Shown here: positions 32,203 through 40,874 of the stretch, in pieces | Layout: every line of letters begins with the position of its first letter | Numbering within the stretch: position 1 is the first letter of the stretch | IMG/VR virus record: IMGVR_UViG_3300046780_000427 | Coordinates: 1-64,000 of that record | DNA: 64,000 nt | Source of the DNA: a virus | Strand: one strand, 5' to 3' | Program-made: the position numbers and the translations under genes | Notes under the pieces: model-generated | Seen by the model: the letters and a program-made list of their open reading frames with translations, nothing else | Databases searched by the model: none | What the model was told of the DNA's origin: nothing

Positions 32203-32774
32203 ATGATCCCCAGGCCATAGAACCCGGGCCCGGACTGCCGGTTGCGCCAGGCGTGCCCGGTGCGCTCACAGTAGGTGTCCAGGGCCTCAGCGACCGGCCC
32301 GCCCGGCGCGGGCAGGGACACGTCGCCTTCGTCCCACTGGGTGTCGTGGCAGGCGATCAGCCCGCCACGACGCATCCTCGGCCCGTAGCAGGCCAGCTCT
32401 TTGAGGGTCTGTTCGTAGGCATGGCTGGTGTCGATGAACAACAGGTCGATGGACGGTGGCACGAACGCCTGCGCCTGGGCGGACACCGAGTCGCATTGGG
32501 CGAACGACCAGGCGGGATCGGAATGCCAGGCCAGCGGCACGTCGGGCGGGTTGGTGTCCACCGACCACAGGTGCCCGTGGGAGAGGCCCGCGCCGGCGAG
32601 CAGCGCGGCGGTGCTGTTCCCGGCGCGCACCCCCAGCTCGACCAGGAACCTGCGGCGGGTTGCCTGGGTGAGGAGGTAGGGCAGGTGGTCCTGGATGTCA
32701 GACCATTCGGCGAGGCGGGCCAGGTAGGCGTGCTCGCGGCCGCGTTGCAGGTCGGTGCAGGCGTGGGCGGTCAT
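32193..32774 (-). CDS. SAM-dependent methyltransferase (Methyltransf_24-like)
   Basis: This 193-residue class I methyltransferase has motif I as VELGVRAGNSTAALL (about 45-59), an acidic position in SVDTNPPDVP, and the family hallmark LLFIDTSHAYEQTLKEL followed by RRGGLIACHDT. Members of this group often methylate sugars or act beside glycosyltransferases. Here it lies between two of them, so sugar O-methylation is the best guess. Confidence 0.8.
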   Translation of the reverse strand: MTAHACTDLQRGREHAYLARLAEWSDIQDHLPYLLTQATRRRFLVELGVRAGNSTAALLAGAGLSHGHLWSVDTNPPDVPLAWHSDPAWSFAQCDSVSAQAQAFVPPSIDLLFIDTSHAYEQTLKELACYGPRMRRGGLIACHDTQWDEGDVSLPAPGGPVAEALDTYCERTGHAWRNRQSGPGFYGLGIIWT

Positions 32775-33541
32775 CGGATCTCCTTGATTTTGTTCGCTGC
32801 GTGGGCGGGGCCGCCGGAGTCGGCCCAGTCCCGGTAGCGGTAGAACTCGGCGCCGGTCAGGCCGGCGTGTGCCGCGTCGTCATAGGTGGCGTCCCGTTCG
32901 ACGCCGAGGCCGGCGGCCCAGTGCAGGTGCTCGACGGTGACTTCCGGCCGGTAGTGCAGGCAGGCGGCGGCGGTGCCGATGTCGGCCCACACGTTGTCGA
33001 TCCAGTAATGGTCTAGACCGGGCAGGGCCATCCACCCGAGAGCGGCGGGGATAGACGCGGACATGACCGGGGCGGTGGGCAGGTTCTCACCCTGCACGCG
33101 GTCATCGCCGTAGGCGATCCCCGGCCGGCCGGTGGCCTCAATCGCGGCGATCAACTGCGTGTCCCAGCCGGCGGTGACGGGCAGGTGGTCATCCCCGAGG
33201 GACGCCAGGTACCGGGCCTGGAAACGGTAGATCCCGTCGCCTTCGGCCAGCTCGGCGGCGATGGTGTTGGTCCACCAGCCCAGCCCCCGGCGGACAGGGG
33301 AGACCTGCCTGAGGACCCGTTCGGCCAGGAACGGCATCATGGCCGCATCCTGGTCAGTGAACGGCGGGTCGAGCAGCGTCAGGTAGTCACCTAGGGCAGG
33401 GTCATCGGCATCCAGGCCGACGACCAGGCAGGTGTTCCCGGCGCAGGTTGCCTGGAGGGCGGTGATGAGCCGGGCCAGGCTGGCGGGGCGGCCACGGGTC
33501 GGGGTGATGATGGCAAGGTCCCATGGGTCGGGGCTGGTCAC
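32771..33541 (-). CDS. Glycosyltransferase, GT-A fold
   Basis: This 256-residue enzyme has an N-terminal DLAIITPTRGRPASLARLI (nucleotide-sugar-binding start) and a metal site in ASLGDDHLP (D117/D118). A C-terminal WIDNVWADIGTAAACLHYRP then VEHLHW follows the pattern of phage GT2-like proteins. It is the first gene of the glycosylation subset in the leftward operon. The acceptor is unknown. Confidence 0.75.
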   Translation of the reverse strand: MTSPDPWDLAIITPTRGRPASLARLITALQATCAGNTCLVVGLDADDPALGDYLTLLDPPFTDQDAAMMPFLAERVLRQVSPVRRGLGWWTNTIAAELAEGDGIYRFQARYLASLGDDHLPVTAGWDTQLIAAIEATGRPGIAYGDDRVQGENLPTAPVMSASIPAALGWMALPGLDHYWIDNVWADIGTAAACLHYRPEVTVEHLHWAAGLGVERDATYDDAAHAGLTGAEFYRYRDWADSGGPAHAANKIKEIR

Positions 33542-33604
33542 TGGTGCTCCTCAGGGTTGGTGTGGTGGTCCCCTGCCGCTGCCCGGCAGGGGACCACCGG
33601 CCTG

Positions 33605-34120
33605 TCACTCCTCCGCAGTAGCGGAGCCGGGGACGGTGACAGGTTCACCCACCGGCACAGGCGGGGGCAGTTGCTCCCGCCAGTCCGGGCCCAGGATGGC
33701 TTCAAGGATGCCGGCGGCGACGGCGGCTGAGGCGTGGCAGGCATCGGTGAACCCGCCTGCGCTGGCCACGGTCCCGGAGGCGGGGTTCTCCGCGAACCCC
33801 GGGTTGGCGGGGTTGCCCGAGGGGAGGATGACCGCCCGCGCGGCCCAGGCGGCATCCATGCCGGTGTCGGCGGTGATGTCCCACCGCCACCCGCGCTGGA
33901 CGCAGACCCGGTCCAGGGCATCGATCGCGGTGCCCTCATCAGGGTCGGTGGGGTGGAGCAGGCCGGCGACGTAGGCGACGGCCAGGGAATGCCACACCCC
34001 CAGCGCGGCCGCTTCGGCGTCGGTGAGGACCCGGCCGGCCAGGGGCCGGGTGCCTCCGGGTTCCAGGGTCACCCCGGCACGGGCGACCTCCTCACAGGTC
34101 GGCGGGACCGGCGTGGTCAC
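33605..34120 (-). CDS. Protein of unknown function
   Basis: This 171-residue protein starts at GTG 34120 with a strong GGAGGAG just upstream, overlapping the next gene's stop. The middle (AAALGVWHSLAVAYVAGLLH, AIDALDRVCVQRGWRWDIT) is helical and the C-terminus is Pro/Glu-rich. A longer frame to 34243 is possible but would overlap the ParB-like gene by over 120 bp. No family is recognised. Confidence 0.55.
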   Translation of the reverse strand: MTTPVPPTCEEVARAGVTLEPGGTRPLAGRVLTDAEAAALGVWHSLAVAYVAGLLHPTDPDEGTAIDALDRVCVQRGWRWDITADTGMDAAWAARAVILPSGNPANPGFAENPASGTVASAGGFTDACHASAAVAAGILEAILGPDWREQLPPPVPVGEPVTVPGSATAEE

Positions 34121-35577
34121 TTCTCCTCCGGCTGCACGGACGCGGCGATCATGCCCTGCTCCGCTTCGGACAGGACATACCCCAGTGACCCGAGCCAGGA
34201 CAGGTAGGCCCCCGTCGCCTTGTAACCCCGGGGCTTGCGCCACGCCTCGTCGTCGCAGGCCAGCTCCGCTGCGCCGAGGATCAGGCCGACGAACACGACC
34301 TGCGCCCGTTTCGGGCTGGCCTTGCCCATCACCGCCTCGACCAGGTTCGCCTGCCCGGCCAGGCGGCCGTTGTAGTCGGGCTCCTCACCCTTGATGCCGA
34401 GGAGCAGTTTCCCGGTGGCGTGGTTGCGCTCCAGCTCCCGGCGCAGACCGTGGAATCCCGCCATCACGAACATCGACAGGGCGGCGTGGAGCACGTCCGC
34501 GGGGACTGACCCGCGGGTGAGCCAGTCGGTGAGCCACTTGCGGCGCACCTCCCGCGCGGCCCGCCAGGCCCGGTTGCCGTCGATGACCTTCTTCCGCTCG
34601 GCCATCTCCCCGTCTGACATCGGCCCCGGCTGACGGGCGGTGGACCCGCCGTACCGGGACTTGTGCCCGCGCTTCTCCGGGTCGGTGCAGTAGGCCATCG
34701 CCTCCGCCTCACCTGAGGAGCGGTAGGACTCATGCACCCACGCGGCCCTGCCGGGGCAGCCGCCCTTGTCCTCCGGGGCCTGGTGGGCCTCCTCGGCCAG
34801 GGCGGTGCCGCCAGCGTCCATGAGACCGTGCAACCAGTTGCGGTGGCCGGGGTGCTCATCGGGGACGTCGATGCCCTCAGCGCGCAGCTTGGCGGTGAGT
34901 TTGGCCGCGGCACGCAGGTAGGCCATCTGCTGCTGCTGCTCGGCCAGGGCATGGTCGAACTGTTCCGGCTCCTCAGCCAGGACCTCCTCCAAGACGGCCA
35001 GGGCCTCCGGGAACTCCTCCACTGAGGCGAGGCCGGCGGCCTGGAGGAGTGTCAAGCCGTGGTTGACAGTCGCGGCCTGCGCCCGGTCGGACTTGACCAC
35101 GACACCCGCCGCCCGGACGATCGCCCTATCGACGCCGAGGGCCTTCGCGGTGGTGGCCTCGGTCATGTCGGGGAGGTCCAGGGTCGCCTGGATGGCGACG
35201 GCCCGGTCCCGTGCGGTCAGGCCCGCGCGGTGCTCGTTCTCATCCCACCTGCGGAGCACGTCATCCAGCTCCTCCGGTGTGGCGTCCTGTTCACGGGCGA
35301 CGATGAATACCGGCACCGCGTAGGCCGCCTTGGCGGCGGCGGCGCGGCGGCGGAACCCGATCCGCAACCGGACCTGCCCGTCTGGGGTGATGGTGCCGAT
35401 GCACGGGGTGGAGATCCCGTCCCGTTTCACCGAGGCCAGGAACCCGGGGGTCAGGTGCAGGGACGTGCGGTGGTTCGGCCCGTCGAGCAGGAGCGCGGGG
35501 TCTACCCACACCAGGTCCCCCGCGCCGGCGGCGGCGGCATCCTGGGTGCCGGTGGCCTGGTCGATTGTGCGGATCAT
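34117..35577 (-). CDS. ParB/RepB-like DNA-binding protein
   Basis: This 486-residue protein has an N-terminal ParB-type domain (VWVDPALLLDGPNHRTSLHL, CIGTITPDGQVRLRIGFRRR). A helix-turn-helix-like region (LTARDRAVAIQATLDLPDMT, ATTAKALGVDRAIVRAAGVV) follows, then a long helical C-terminal part not seen in classic ParB. It may act in partition, transcription control or genome organisation. Palindrome S4 lies within the gene, and another copy (S7) lies next to the second ParB-like gene, so it is one candidate to bind TGTCAA-N7-TTGACA. Confidence 0.7.
   Translation of the reverse strand: MIRTIDQATGTQDAAAAGAGDLVWVDPALLLDGPNHRTSLHLTPGFLASVKRDGISTPCIGTITPDGQVRLRIGFRRRAAAAKAAYAVPVFIVAREQDATPEELDDVLRRWDENEHRAGLTARDRAVAIQATLDLPDMTEATTAKALGVDRAIVRAAGVVVKSDRAQAATVNHGLTLLQAAGLASVEEFPEALAVLEEVLAEEPEQFDHALAEQQQQMAYLRAAAKLTAKLRAEGIDVPDEHPGHRNWLHGLMDAGGTALAEEAHQAPEDKGGCPGRAAWVHESYRSSGEAEAMAYCTDPEKRGHKSRYGGSTARQPGPMSDGEMAERKKVIDGNRAWRAAREVRRKWLTDWLTRGSVPADVLHAALSMFVMAGFHGLRRELERNHATGKLLLGIKGEEPDYNGRLAGQANLVEAVMGKASPKRAQVVFVGLILGAAELACDDEAWRKPRGYKATGAYLSWLGSLGYVLSEAEQGMIAASVQPEEK
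35050..35068. promoter_or_regulatory. Palindromic site S4 (TGTCAA-N7-TTGACA)
   Basis: Exact match, spacer GCCGTGG, inside the ParB-like gene on the minus strand. Confidence 0.75.
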
Positions 35578-35861
35578 GAGTGCTCCCCTTTCGCGTGATG
35601 CTTGCCGGGTGGGGAGGCCAGCACGGCGGCGGCCTGCTGCACGGACTGGCAGGCGCCTATAAGCATCGCCTTGCCGAATGATGCGTTGCCCGGCGGGATC
35701 CAGCCGACCACGGAGCCGATGATCCGGCCCTCCGCGCTGTCGCCGGCAGCTTCGGTGCGGGCGGTGACTTCTACGACGATGAGGGTCTGCGGCAGCAGGC
35801 CCGCCTCATCACCGGGGCTGAGCGCGTCCCCATCGGGGCGGCGCAGGTACATGGGTGTCAT
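35574..35861 (-). CDS. Small protein, unknown
   Basis: This 95-residue protein, coupled to both neighbours by 4-base overlaps, has a beta segment (LLPQTLIVVEVTARTE, IIGSVVGWIPPGN) and a helical segment (AMLIGACQSVQQAAAVLA). It lies between a ribbon-helix-helix gene and the ParB-like gene. No function is recognised. Confidence 0.55.
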   Translation of the reverse strand: MTPMYLRRPDGDALSPGDEAGLLPQTLIVVEVTARTEAAGDSAEGRIIGSVVGWIPPGNASFGKAMLIGACQSVQQAAAVLASPPGKHHAKGEHS

Positions 35862-36115
35862 GTTCTCTCTCTCCGTCGTGTGGTGACTGGGCCTCCTCGG
35901 GCCCGGGTGGCTGGGATGTACTTGGTAGCGACCTCCTCGCGGTAGCGTTCACGTTCACCGGGCAGCCGTAGCGGGTCGCACCAGGCGGCCATCGCGGCGA
36001 TGTACTCGGCGCGGTCAGTGACCCCGGCCTCAGTGGCGAGGGCCTGCACAGCGGTCTTGACCTCCTCAGGCAGGCCGATGATCGTCTGCACTACACCGGG
36101 GCGGGGCTTACCCAC
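35858..36115 (-). CDS. Ribbon-helix-helix-like DNA-binding protein
   Basis: This 85-residue protein's residues 6-50 fit the CopG/ribbon-helix-helix pattern: a short strand (VVQTIIGLP), then helix EEVKTAVQALATEAG, turn, and helix DRAEYIAAMAAW. A basic C-terminus (RYREEVATKY, TTRRRERT) may add DNA contacts. Such proteins bind palindromes as dimers, so it is another candidate reader of the repeated palindrome. It is directly upstream of the ParB-like gene pair. Confidence 0.6.
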   Translation of the reverse strand: MGKPRPGVVQTIIGLPEEVKTAVQALATEAGVTDRAEYIAAMAAWCDPLRLPGERERYREEVATKYIPATRARGGPVTTRRRERT

Positions 36116-36662
36116 GGGGGATCACTGGCACAGGTGCCTGCGCGATGTCCTCCCGGACCCCGGCGATCACCTGGGCGACGGTCTCGGCGGCCAGGTCCCG
36201 GAACTGCTGGGTCACGGCGGTGGCGATCACCGCGGCGACCACACTGGACGGGGCGCCGCGGGTCATGGCTATCCCGGTGGTGTGGTGGAGCTGCCGGGTG
36301 ATCTCCTGATCGATCAGCTCGGCCAAGGTCAGCTCCTTCCCGGTTGCCAGGCCGGCCGGGTGGCAGCCGAGGGCGGCGATCTTGTCCCGGACGTGGTGCC
36401 GGATCTCCTCCTCAGTGATCTGCGAGGCGCGGGCAGACAGCTCGGCCTCGATGGCGGGCATCGCCCGGTCCAGCAGGGTGGACACGATCAGGTCCGCCAG
36501 GGTGACCGGCAGGCCCCGGCAGGAGGAGTCGTGGTCTTCGGCGTCCACATGGTCCAGGTCAATGCACGCCTCCCCGAGGTGGTAGACGGGTGTGGCGAGG
36601 GTCAGGTCCTCGGCGGTGATGGTGGCTTTCACGGTCATGGGAGGTCCTTCCGGGTTGGTCAT
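36108..36662 (-). CDS. Protein of unknown function
   Basis: This 184-residue protein could instead start at the inner ATG 36638, which has GGAAGGA at suitable distance; ATG 36662 has the ATGA overlap. The first half is beta (KATITAEDLTLATPVYHLGE, ACIDLDHVD), the rest helical and acidic (DRAMPAIEAELSARASQITE). No family is recognised. Confidence 0.55.
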   Translation of the reverse strand: MTNPEGPPMTVKATITAEDLTLATPVYHLGEACIDLDHVDAEDHDSSCRGLPVTLADLIVSTLLDRAMPAIEAELSARASQITEEEIRHHVRDKIAALGCHPAGLATGKELTLAELIDQEITRQLHHTTGIAMTRGAPSSVVAAVIATAVTQQFRDLAAETVAQVIAGVREDIAQAPVPVIPRG

Positions 36663-37039
36663 TCGGGATTCAGCCCCTCGGGGGGCACGGTCAGGCCGGT
36701 CACAGGTGACAGGCGCCCGTCATCATCAGGCAGGAACCAGCCGATGCGGGCCGGCAGCGGGCCGAGGGCAGGCTGCCAGTACAGCACCGGCACGGACAGG
36801 GTGGCGGCCCTGGTGCCGTGCCGGGTGACGATGTATCCGAGGTCCCGGGCCAGGCGGGCGAACTGGTGGGTGAGGCCGTGGCAACCCGGCGGAACGTTCC
36901 CGGTGCCGCAGAACAGCAGCCGGTTCGACAGCCGGTTGTCAGCCCGGTTGCCGAGGATGCGATGATGCCCGGCGAACGGCCCTGCCATGGTTCCGCAGGC
37001 AACGCACCGCCTGTCGCGGGCGATCAGATCACCGTCCAC
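36659..37039 (-). CDS. HNH-type endonuclease, small
   Basis: This 126-residue protein has a Cys pair CVACG (residues 12-16), then GPFAGHHRILGNRADNRLSN and CGTGNVPPGCHGLTHQFARL. This matches the beta-beta-alpha metal pattern of small HNH enzymes that begin with a treble-clef pair. A recombination or homing role is possible given the RecT/YqaJ genes in the same operon. It starts at GTG 37039. Confidence 0.7.
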   Translation of the reverse strand: MDGDLIARDRRCVACGTMAGPFAGHHRILGNRADNRLSNRLLFCGTGNVPPGCHGLTHQFARLARDLGYIVTRHGTRAATLSVPVLYWQPALGPLPARIGWFLPDDDGRLSPVTGLTVPPEGLNPE

Positions 37040-37307
37040 CGGGGGCCTCCGGGGTCGCGTCGATGATCAGGTCACGGAAGGCGTTGAGGTCGGCCAGCCT
37101 GTCGGCGGGGATAATCAGCCGGATCACGTCCGGAGAGCCGACCCCGGCGAGGTACTGCATGATCATGCCGTCATCCCCGACGACGGTCGCGGCCAGGGAC
37201 GTGACCCGGCCATCGGGGATGGCCTGGCGGATCATGTCCGCGAGCATCCCGAGGGCCACGGTCCTAGCTACCTCAGCCTTCGCCTTGGTGATCGGTTGGT
37301 CTACCAC
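37029..37307 (-). CDS. Small protein, unknown
   Basis: This 92-residue protein is set to start at GTG 37307 because GAGGGGA, overlapping the upstream stop, sits at the right distance. It has a helix KAKAEVARTVALGMLADMIR and a beta part (SLAATVVGDDGMIMQYLA, VIRLIIPADR). Function is unknown. Confidence 0.55.
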   Translation of the reverse strand: MVDQPITKAKAEVARTVALGMLADMIRQAIPDGRVTSLAATVVGDDGMIMQYLAGVGSPDVIRLIIPADRLADLNAFRDLIIDATPEAPGGR

Positions 37308-37317
37308 AGGTGTCCCC

Positions 37318-38001
37318 TCAGAACTTCTGGCAGGTGCCGGTGTGCTCGGCATGGCGGGCCCGGCCGGGACCGGGGTCCTCACCTTCGGTGAGTTCCCGGG
37401 AGTGCCAGGTCCCGTCCGGGGCGGCCCAGACCTCGACCAGGCCGGCCGGGTCGGGGGCAGGGAGGACCGGGACCTCTATCCCGGCACCGCCGGTGATCCC
37501 GTTCGCGGCCTTGAATGCTTCTGCCTGGGCGGGGTCCAGGTCGGTGGCCAGGACCGGGGTGCCGCATTTACACACCCGCCGGGGGCACGGGCACGTCGGC
37601 CTGGTACCGCAGACAATCCCGCTGGTCCCGTCGCCGGTGGTGAACGGGACACACCCGGAGGGTCCTTTGGCCCGGCACCGGCCTTTGTGGGCCCGGTGCC
37701 TGCAGGAGCACTTGGCAGCAGGGGCCTTGCGGGCCCGGAACGCATCAGCGTCGGGGCAGTCCGCGAAGTGGGACTTGCCGCGGTGCTCGGCCGGGCGCAG
37801 GGCCTCCAGCGGGCCGAGGACCCGGTAACGCAGGTTCGACAGCCCGTCATACCAGACGGCCAGGTTCCCCTCATGCGTGCACGCATCCCCGGCGCCGGGG
37901 CACGGTGCGGGCCTGGTGACCGGCATGGCCGTCCCGCCGCTCACGGGGCGGGCGTCGTCAATCCATGCCCGACACCTGGGACCCGAGCACCGTCTAGGCA
38001 T
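37318..38001 (-). CDS. Cys-rich zinc-binding protein, unknown
   Basis: This 227-residue protein has about fourteen Cys in clusters: RRCSGPRCRAW, CPGAGDACTHEG, FADCPDADAF, KCSCRHRAHKGRC, CPCPRRVCKCG. It probably folds around several zinc ions. Such proteins recur in actinophages without known role. The N-terminus may begin at the inner ATG 37926. Confidence 0.55.
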   Translation of the reverse strand: MPRRCSGPRCRAWIDDARPVSGGTAMPVTRPAPCPGAGDACTHEGNLAVWYDGLSNLRYRVLGPLEALRPAEHRGKSHFADCPDADAFRARKAPAAKCSCRHRAHKGRCRAKGPSGCVPFTTGDGTSGIVCGTRPTCPCPRRVCKCGTPVLATDLDPAQAEAFKAANGITGGAGIEVPVLPAPDPAGLVEVWAAPDGTWHSRELTEGEDPGPGRARHAEHTGTCQKF

Positions 38002-38257
38002 GGCCGTCCCCGGGCTGGTCGAGTTCGCCAGCCTTGATCGCTCCTGTCAGCGCCGCCCAGTCCTGCACTGAGCAGGCCAGGCCCCGGATCCACCCGTGGT
38101 CGGTGTTGACCTGGATCATGGAGGTCTCGCCGCCGTGCGGGCCGGGGATGCCGATGATGACCGCCTGGTGCTCATGCCCAGGGTGCGGGGTTTCGGTGGG
38201 CAGGAGGACCAGGAACGGCCCCGCCATCACCTGCCGCACCGGGCGGCCGTCAGCCAT
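37994..38257 (-). CDS. Small protein, unknown
   Basis: This 87-residue protein is beta-rich (AGPFLVLLPTETPHPGHEHQ, AVIIGIPGPHGGETSMIQVN) with a helical end. It overlaps both neighbouring genes by eight bases. It has no recognised family. Confidence 0.5.
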   Translation of the reverse strand: MADGRPVRQVMAGPFLVLLPTETPHPGHEHQAVIIGIPGPHGGETSMIQVNTDHGWIRGLACSVQDWAALTGAIKAGELDQPGDGHA

Positions 38258-38603
38258 GGCCGGCGGGGATCAGGGTGTCATCGGTGACAGGCCACGGTCC
38301 CGGTTTGGCCCCGTGGCCCCAGGCCAGGACCTCCGGCAGGGACCAGGACCCGGGCAGGGACGTGGACTCGACGTGGTCACAGTTCGTGCACCGCCACAGG
38401 ATCTCCGTCGCCTTCGGCACCGCCCCCATGGCGGTGGCGAACGAGTCCGCCTTGGACACTGCGACGGCCATCAGGTCGTCGTGGCCGCAGTCAGCGGGAT
38501 GCCACCTGTTGAACGCCCAGATGACGCCCATGAGGCCGGCGCACGCTACGAGCTGCGCGGCGAGGAGCCAGGCGAGCAGCCCGGTCACAGGGTCATGAAG
38601 CAT
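38250..38603 (-). CDS. Membrane-anchored zinc-ribbon-like protein
   Basis: This 117-residue protein starts at ATG 38603 inside the end of the RecT gene. One membrane helix (GLLAWLLAAQLVACAGLMGV) is followed by a soluble part with CGHDD and RCTNCDHVE, giving a possible Zn site. Topology would place the Zn part inside the cell. Function is unknown. Confidence 0.55.
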   Translation of the reverse strand: MLHDPVTGLLAWLLAAQLVACAGLMGVIWAFNRWHPADCGHDDLMAVAVSKADSFATAMGAVPKATEILWRCTNCDHVESTSLPGSWSLPEVLAWGHGAKPGPWPVTDDTLIPAGHG

Positions 38604-39858
38604 TGGCGTCTGCCCCCCTGTCCTGGTCGCTGCCGGGCTCGATGAACCACGGCGGCGGCGGCACCAGGTCCCGGTCCCACGCGCCGATGTCCTCAGCCCA
38701 CCACAGCAGGGCCAGCCCGGCGGGGGTGGAACCAGCCATGCCAAGCAGGGCCTCGATCCGCTCGACGGCAAGGCGGGCCTCGGTGGCGGTCAGGTCAGAC
38801 AGGCCGGTGATCTCCTGGGCCTCGGTGCCCTCGGGGGCGGCGGCGGCCGCAGCCAGGGTCTTGCGCACCCCGGCCCACTGCGGGCCGTGGAGGTTCGCGG
38901 CCTTGAAGATCACGCCGAGCCGGTTGAGGCAGTCACCTTTCGTCGCCGGCCTGGCGTCCCGGCGGCCCTCAACGCGGGCGGTGATCGCACCGGCCTGGAC
39001 GGTGCCGCCGCCGGACAGGAGCGCGGGCACCGCGTCAGGGTCGGGGGCGTCGATCTCCTCCCCGACCGGCTGGGCCACGTCCAGGCCCGCAGGCGGGTCG
39101 GAAGCCATCGCGGCCGCGCGGGTCACCGACACCCGGTACTCGGGGGACGTGGGGGTGGATCCGCGGTGCTTCTTGGCAGCGGTTTTCTTCCACATGTCCT
39201 CCGTCCAGTCACCCTCATTCGGCCAGGTGCCCCAGAAGGAGGCCCCGGCGCGGGACTTGTCGTAATGCTTCTTGACCTCACGCGGGGTCATCACGGTGGG
39301 GAAGGTGGTCCCGCCGGACAGCAGACGGACGTAGCAGTAGACCCCGGTGAGTTTCCCCCGGTCCTGCGGGTCGGCCAGCCCCGGTTGCCCGGAGTCGTTG
39401 GCGGCGATGTGGTGCTCGGGGACCCGCATCGTGGACGGGTCCCAGGCGAACTGGTCGCCGGCGCGGACGGCCTCGATCACCACGGCCTCGGCCTCCCCGG
39501 AGCGGTACATCAGCTCCACCTCGCCGGTCCAGTGCTTGACGAACACGATCGACCAGCCGTGATTCTCCGGGTTCTTGGTGTCGGCGAACGGGATGTAGAA
39601 CCCGGTATCGCCGGGCATGAGGCCGAACCGTGCACACTCGGCCATCGCGGACAGGAACGCCCGCGGGTTCGCGTCGGCGGCTTCTTTCAGGTGCTTGACC
39701 TTGCCGAGCTGGGCGAGGGAGAGCTGCACGAACGCATCAGCGTTGACGTGGGAGGCAGCGATCCGGCCGAACCATTCCCGGGCTTCGCGGGCCTGGGCCT
39801 CGACGGGTTTGGTTTGGCGCTCGACCGCGCCGGCGACGGTGCCTGCCGCGTGGTTCAT
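38593..39858 (-). CDS. RecT-family single-strand annealing protein
   Basis: This 421-residue protein pairs single-stranded DNA during phage recombination and replication. The family core is clear: LSLAQLGKVKHLKEAADANP, AMAECARFGLMPGDTGFYIP, VKHWTGEVELMYRSGE, and VTRAAAMASDPPAGLDV. About 120 C-terminal residues are an added helical part. The start is ATG 39858 with AAGGA upstream. It overlaps the stop of the YqaJ gene by four bases. Confidence 0.88.
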   Translation of the reverse strand: MNHAAGTVAGAVERQTKPVEAQAREAREWFGRIAASHVNADAFVQLSLAQLGKVKHLKEAADANPRAFLSAMAECARFGLMPGDTGFYIPFADTKNPENHGWSIVFVKHWTGEVELMYRSGEAEAVVIEAVRAGDQFAWDPSTMRVPEHHIAANDSGQPGLADPQDRGKLTGVYCYVRLLSGGTTFPTVMTPREVKKHYDKSRAGASFWGTWPNEGDWTEDMWKKTAAKKHRGSTPTSPEYRVSVTRAAAMASDPPAGLDVAQPVGEEIDAPDPDAVPALLSGGGTVQAGAITARVEGRRDARPATKGDCLNRLGVIFKAANLHGPQWAGVRKTLAAAAAAPEGTEAQEITGLSDLTATEARLAVERIEALLGMAGSTPAGLALLWWAEDIGAWDRDLVPPPPWFIEPGSDQDRGADANAS

Positions 39859-40874
39859 GGGGTGGTCCTTCCTGGGGTGAGTTTGTCGACGTGCCGGGTG
39901 TGAGCCTGGACGGGTGTGTCGCTGATGGACCGGGAGCACACCCGAATGGTCCGCTCCCGGCCGTCCTCGGGGATGACGACGACCGCGCGGGCGGCATCAC
40001 CCATCCGGTAGAGGAGCCGGTTCTGCGCCTTGGTCACCTTGGCCTTGGCGCGGGCCTGCGCGGCGCGGGCCCGGTGGTAGGAACGCCACAGGGACAGCGG
40101 CACCCGGACCTCGGTGTCGGTGAGGGACGGGTGCAGTTTGCGCAGGGTCATGGTGGTGGCGGGCTGGTCGTCTACGTCGGGTTCGTCGCGCTGGTGGAGG
40201 CGGCGCAGGAACTTCCCGGCCTCGGCGCGCATCAGGCACAGGTCTGCGTGCACGCCGGCGTCAGCGGCGGTGATCCGGTAGACGCCGATCTGCCAGGGCA
40301 TCATCCACAGGACCACGACCAGGATTGACTCGGCGCCGGCGACGTGCATGTTCCATATCGCCTGGCACCGCACGCTGACGGGCATGGCCCTGGGCTGGTT
40401 GCCGTCGCCGATGACCCCGCGGCCGGGGTCGGCCCACCCGTCCTTGGTGGCCCAGGTCTTGTACTCGGCCGGGACTACGCCGGGGATCGAGTGCGGGGGC
40501 CGGTAGCGGAACAGGTCCGCCGCGACGGCGGAGGCGGCCTCGGTGTCGAGGAGCCACCTGTCCAGGGTGGCCATCTGCCACGGCTGCCCAGCATGGGCGT
40601 AGAGGCCGGCGCGGGCGGTGGCCAGGTGCGGGTGCTCCTCCCGGAGCATCGAGTCCACTTCGGCCTCCAGGAGCCTGCCCCGCCTGAGCACGGGCTTGTC
40701 CTCGGATTCGATGCCGGACAGTTTCGCGTGGTAGAGGCCGAACGGGGTCAGGTGAACCGACAGGCCCAGGAGGGATGCCACGTCGGTGCCGGTGATGCCG
40801 CCCTTGCGCCGGTCCAGCCACCCGGCCCGGTCAGCGTCGATGGCGTCCTGGGGCATCACCAGGACCGTGGTCAC
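39855..40874 (-). CDS. YqaJ-like viral recombinase exonuclease
   Basis: This 339-residue nuclease probably resects DNA ends so that the RecT protein can act. YqaJ features are RRKGGITGTDVASLLGLSVH, RGRLLEAEVDSMLREEHP, PWQMATLDRWLLD (catalytic Asp), VPAEYKTW (Glu-x-Lys of the nuclease core) and RCQAIWNMHVAGAESILVVV. The C-terminal 100 residues are basic and helical. It has a GTG start. Confidence 0.88.
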   Translation of the reverse strand: MTTVLVMPQDAIDADRAGWLDRRKGGITGTDVASLLGLSVHLTPFGLYHAKLSGIESEDKPVLRRGRLLEAEVDSMLREEHPHLATARAGLYAHAGQPWQMATLDRWLLDTEAASAVAADLFRYRPPHSIPGVVPAEYKTWATKDGWADPGRGVIGDGNQPRAMPVSVRCQAIWNMHVAGAESILVVVLWMMPWQIGVYRITAADAGVHADLCLMRAEAGKFLRRLHQRDEPDVDDQPATTMTLRKLHPSLTDTEVRVPLSLWRSYHRARAAQARAKAKVTKAQNRLLYRMGDAARAVVVIPEDGRERTIRVCSRSISDTPVQAHTRHVDKLTPGRTTP

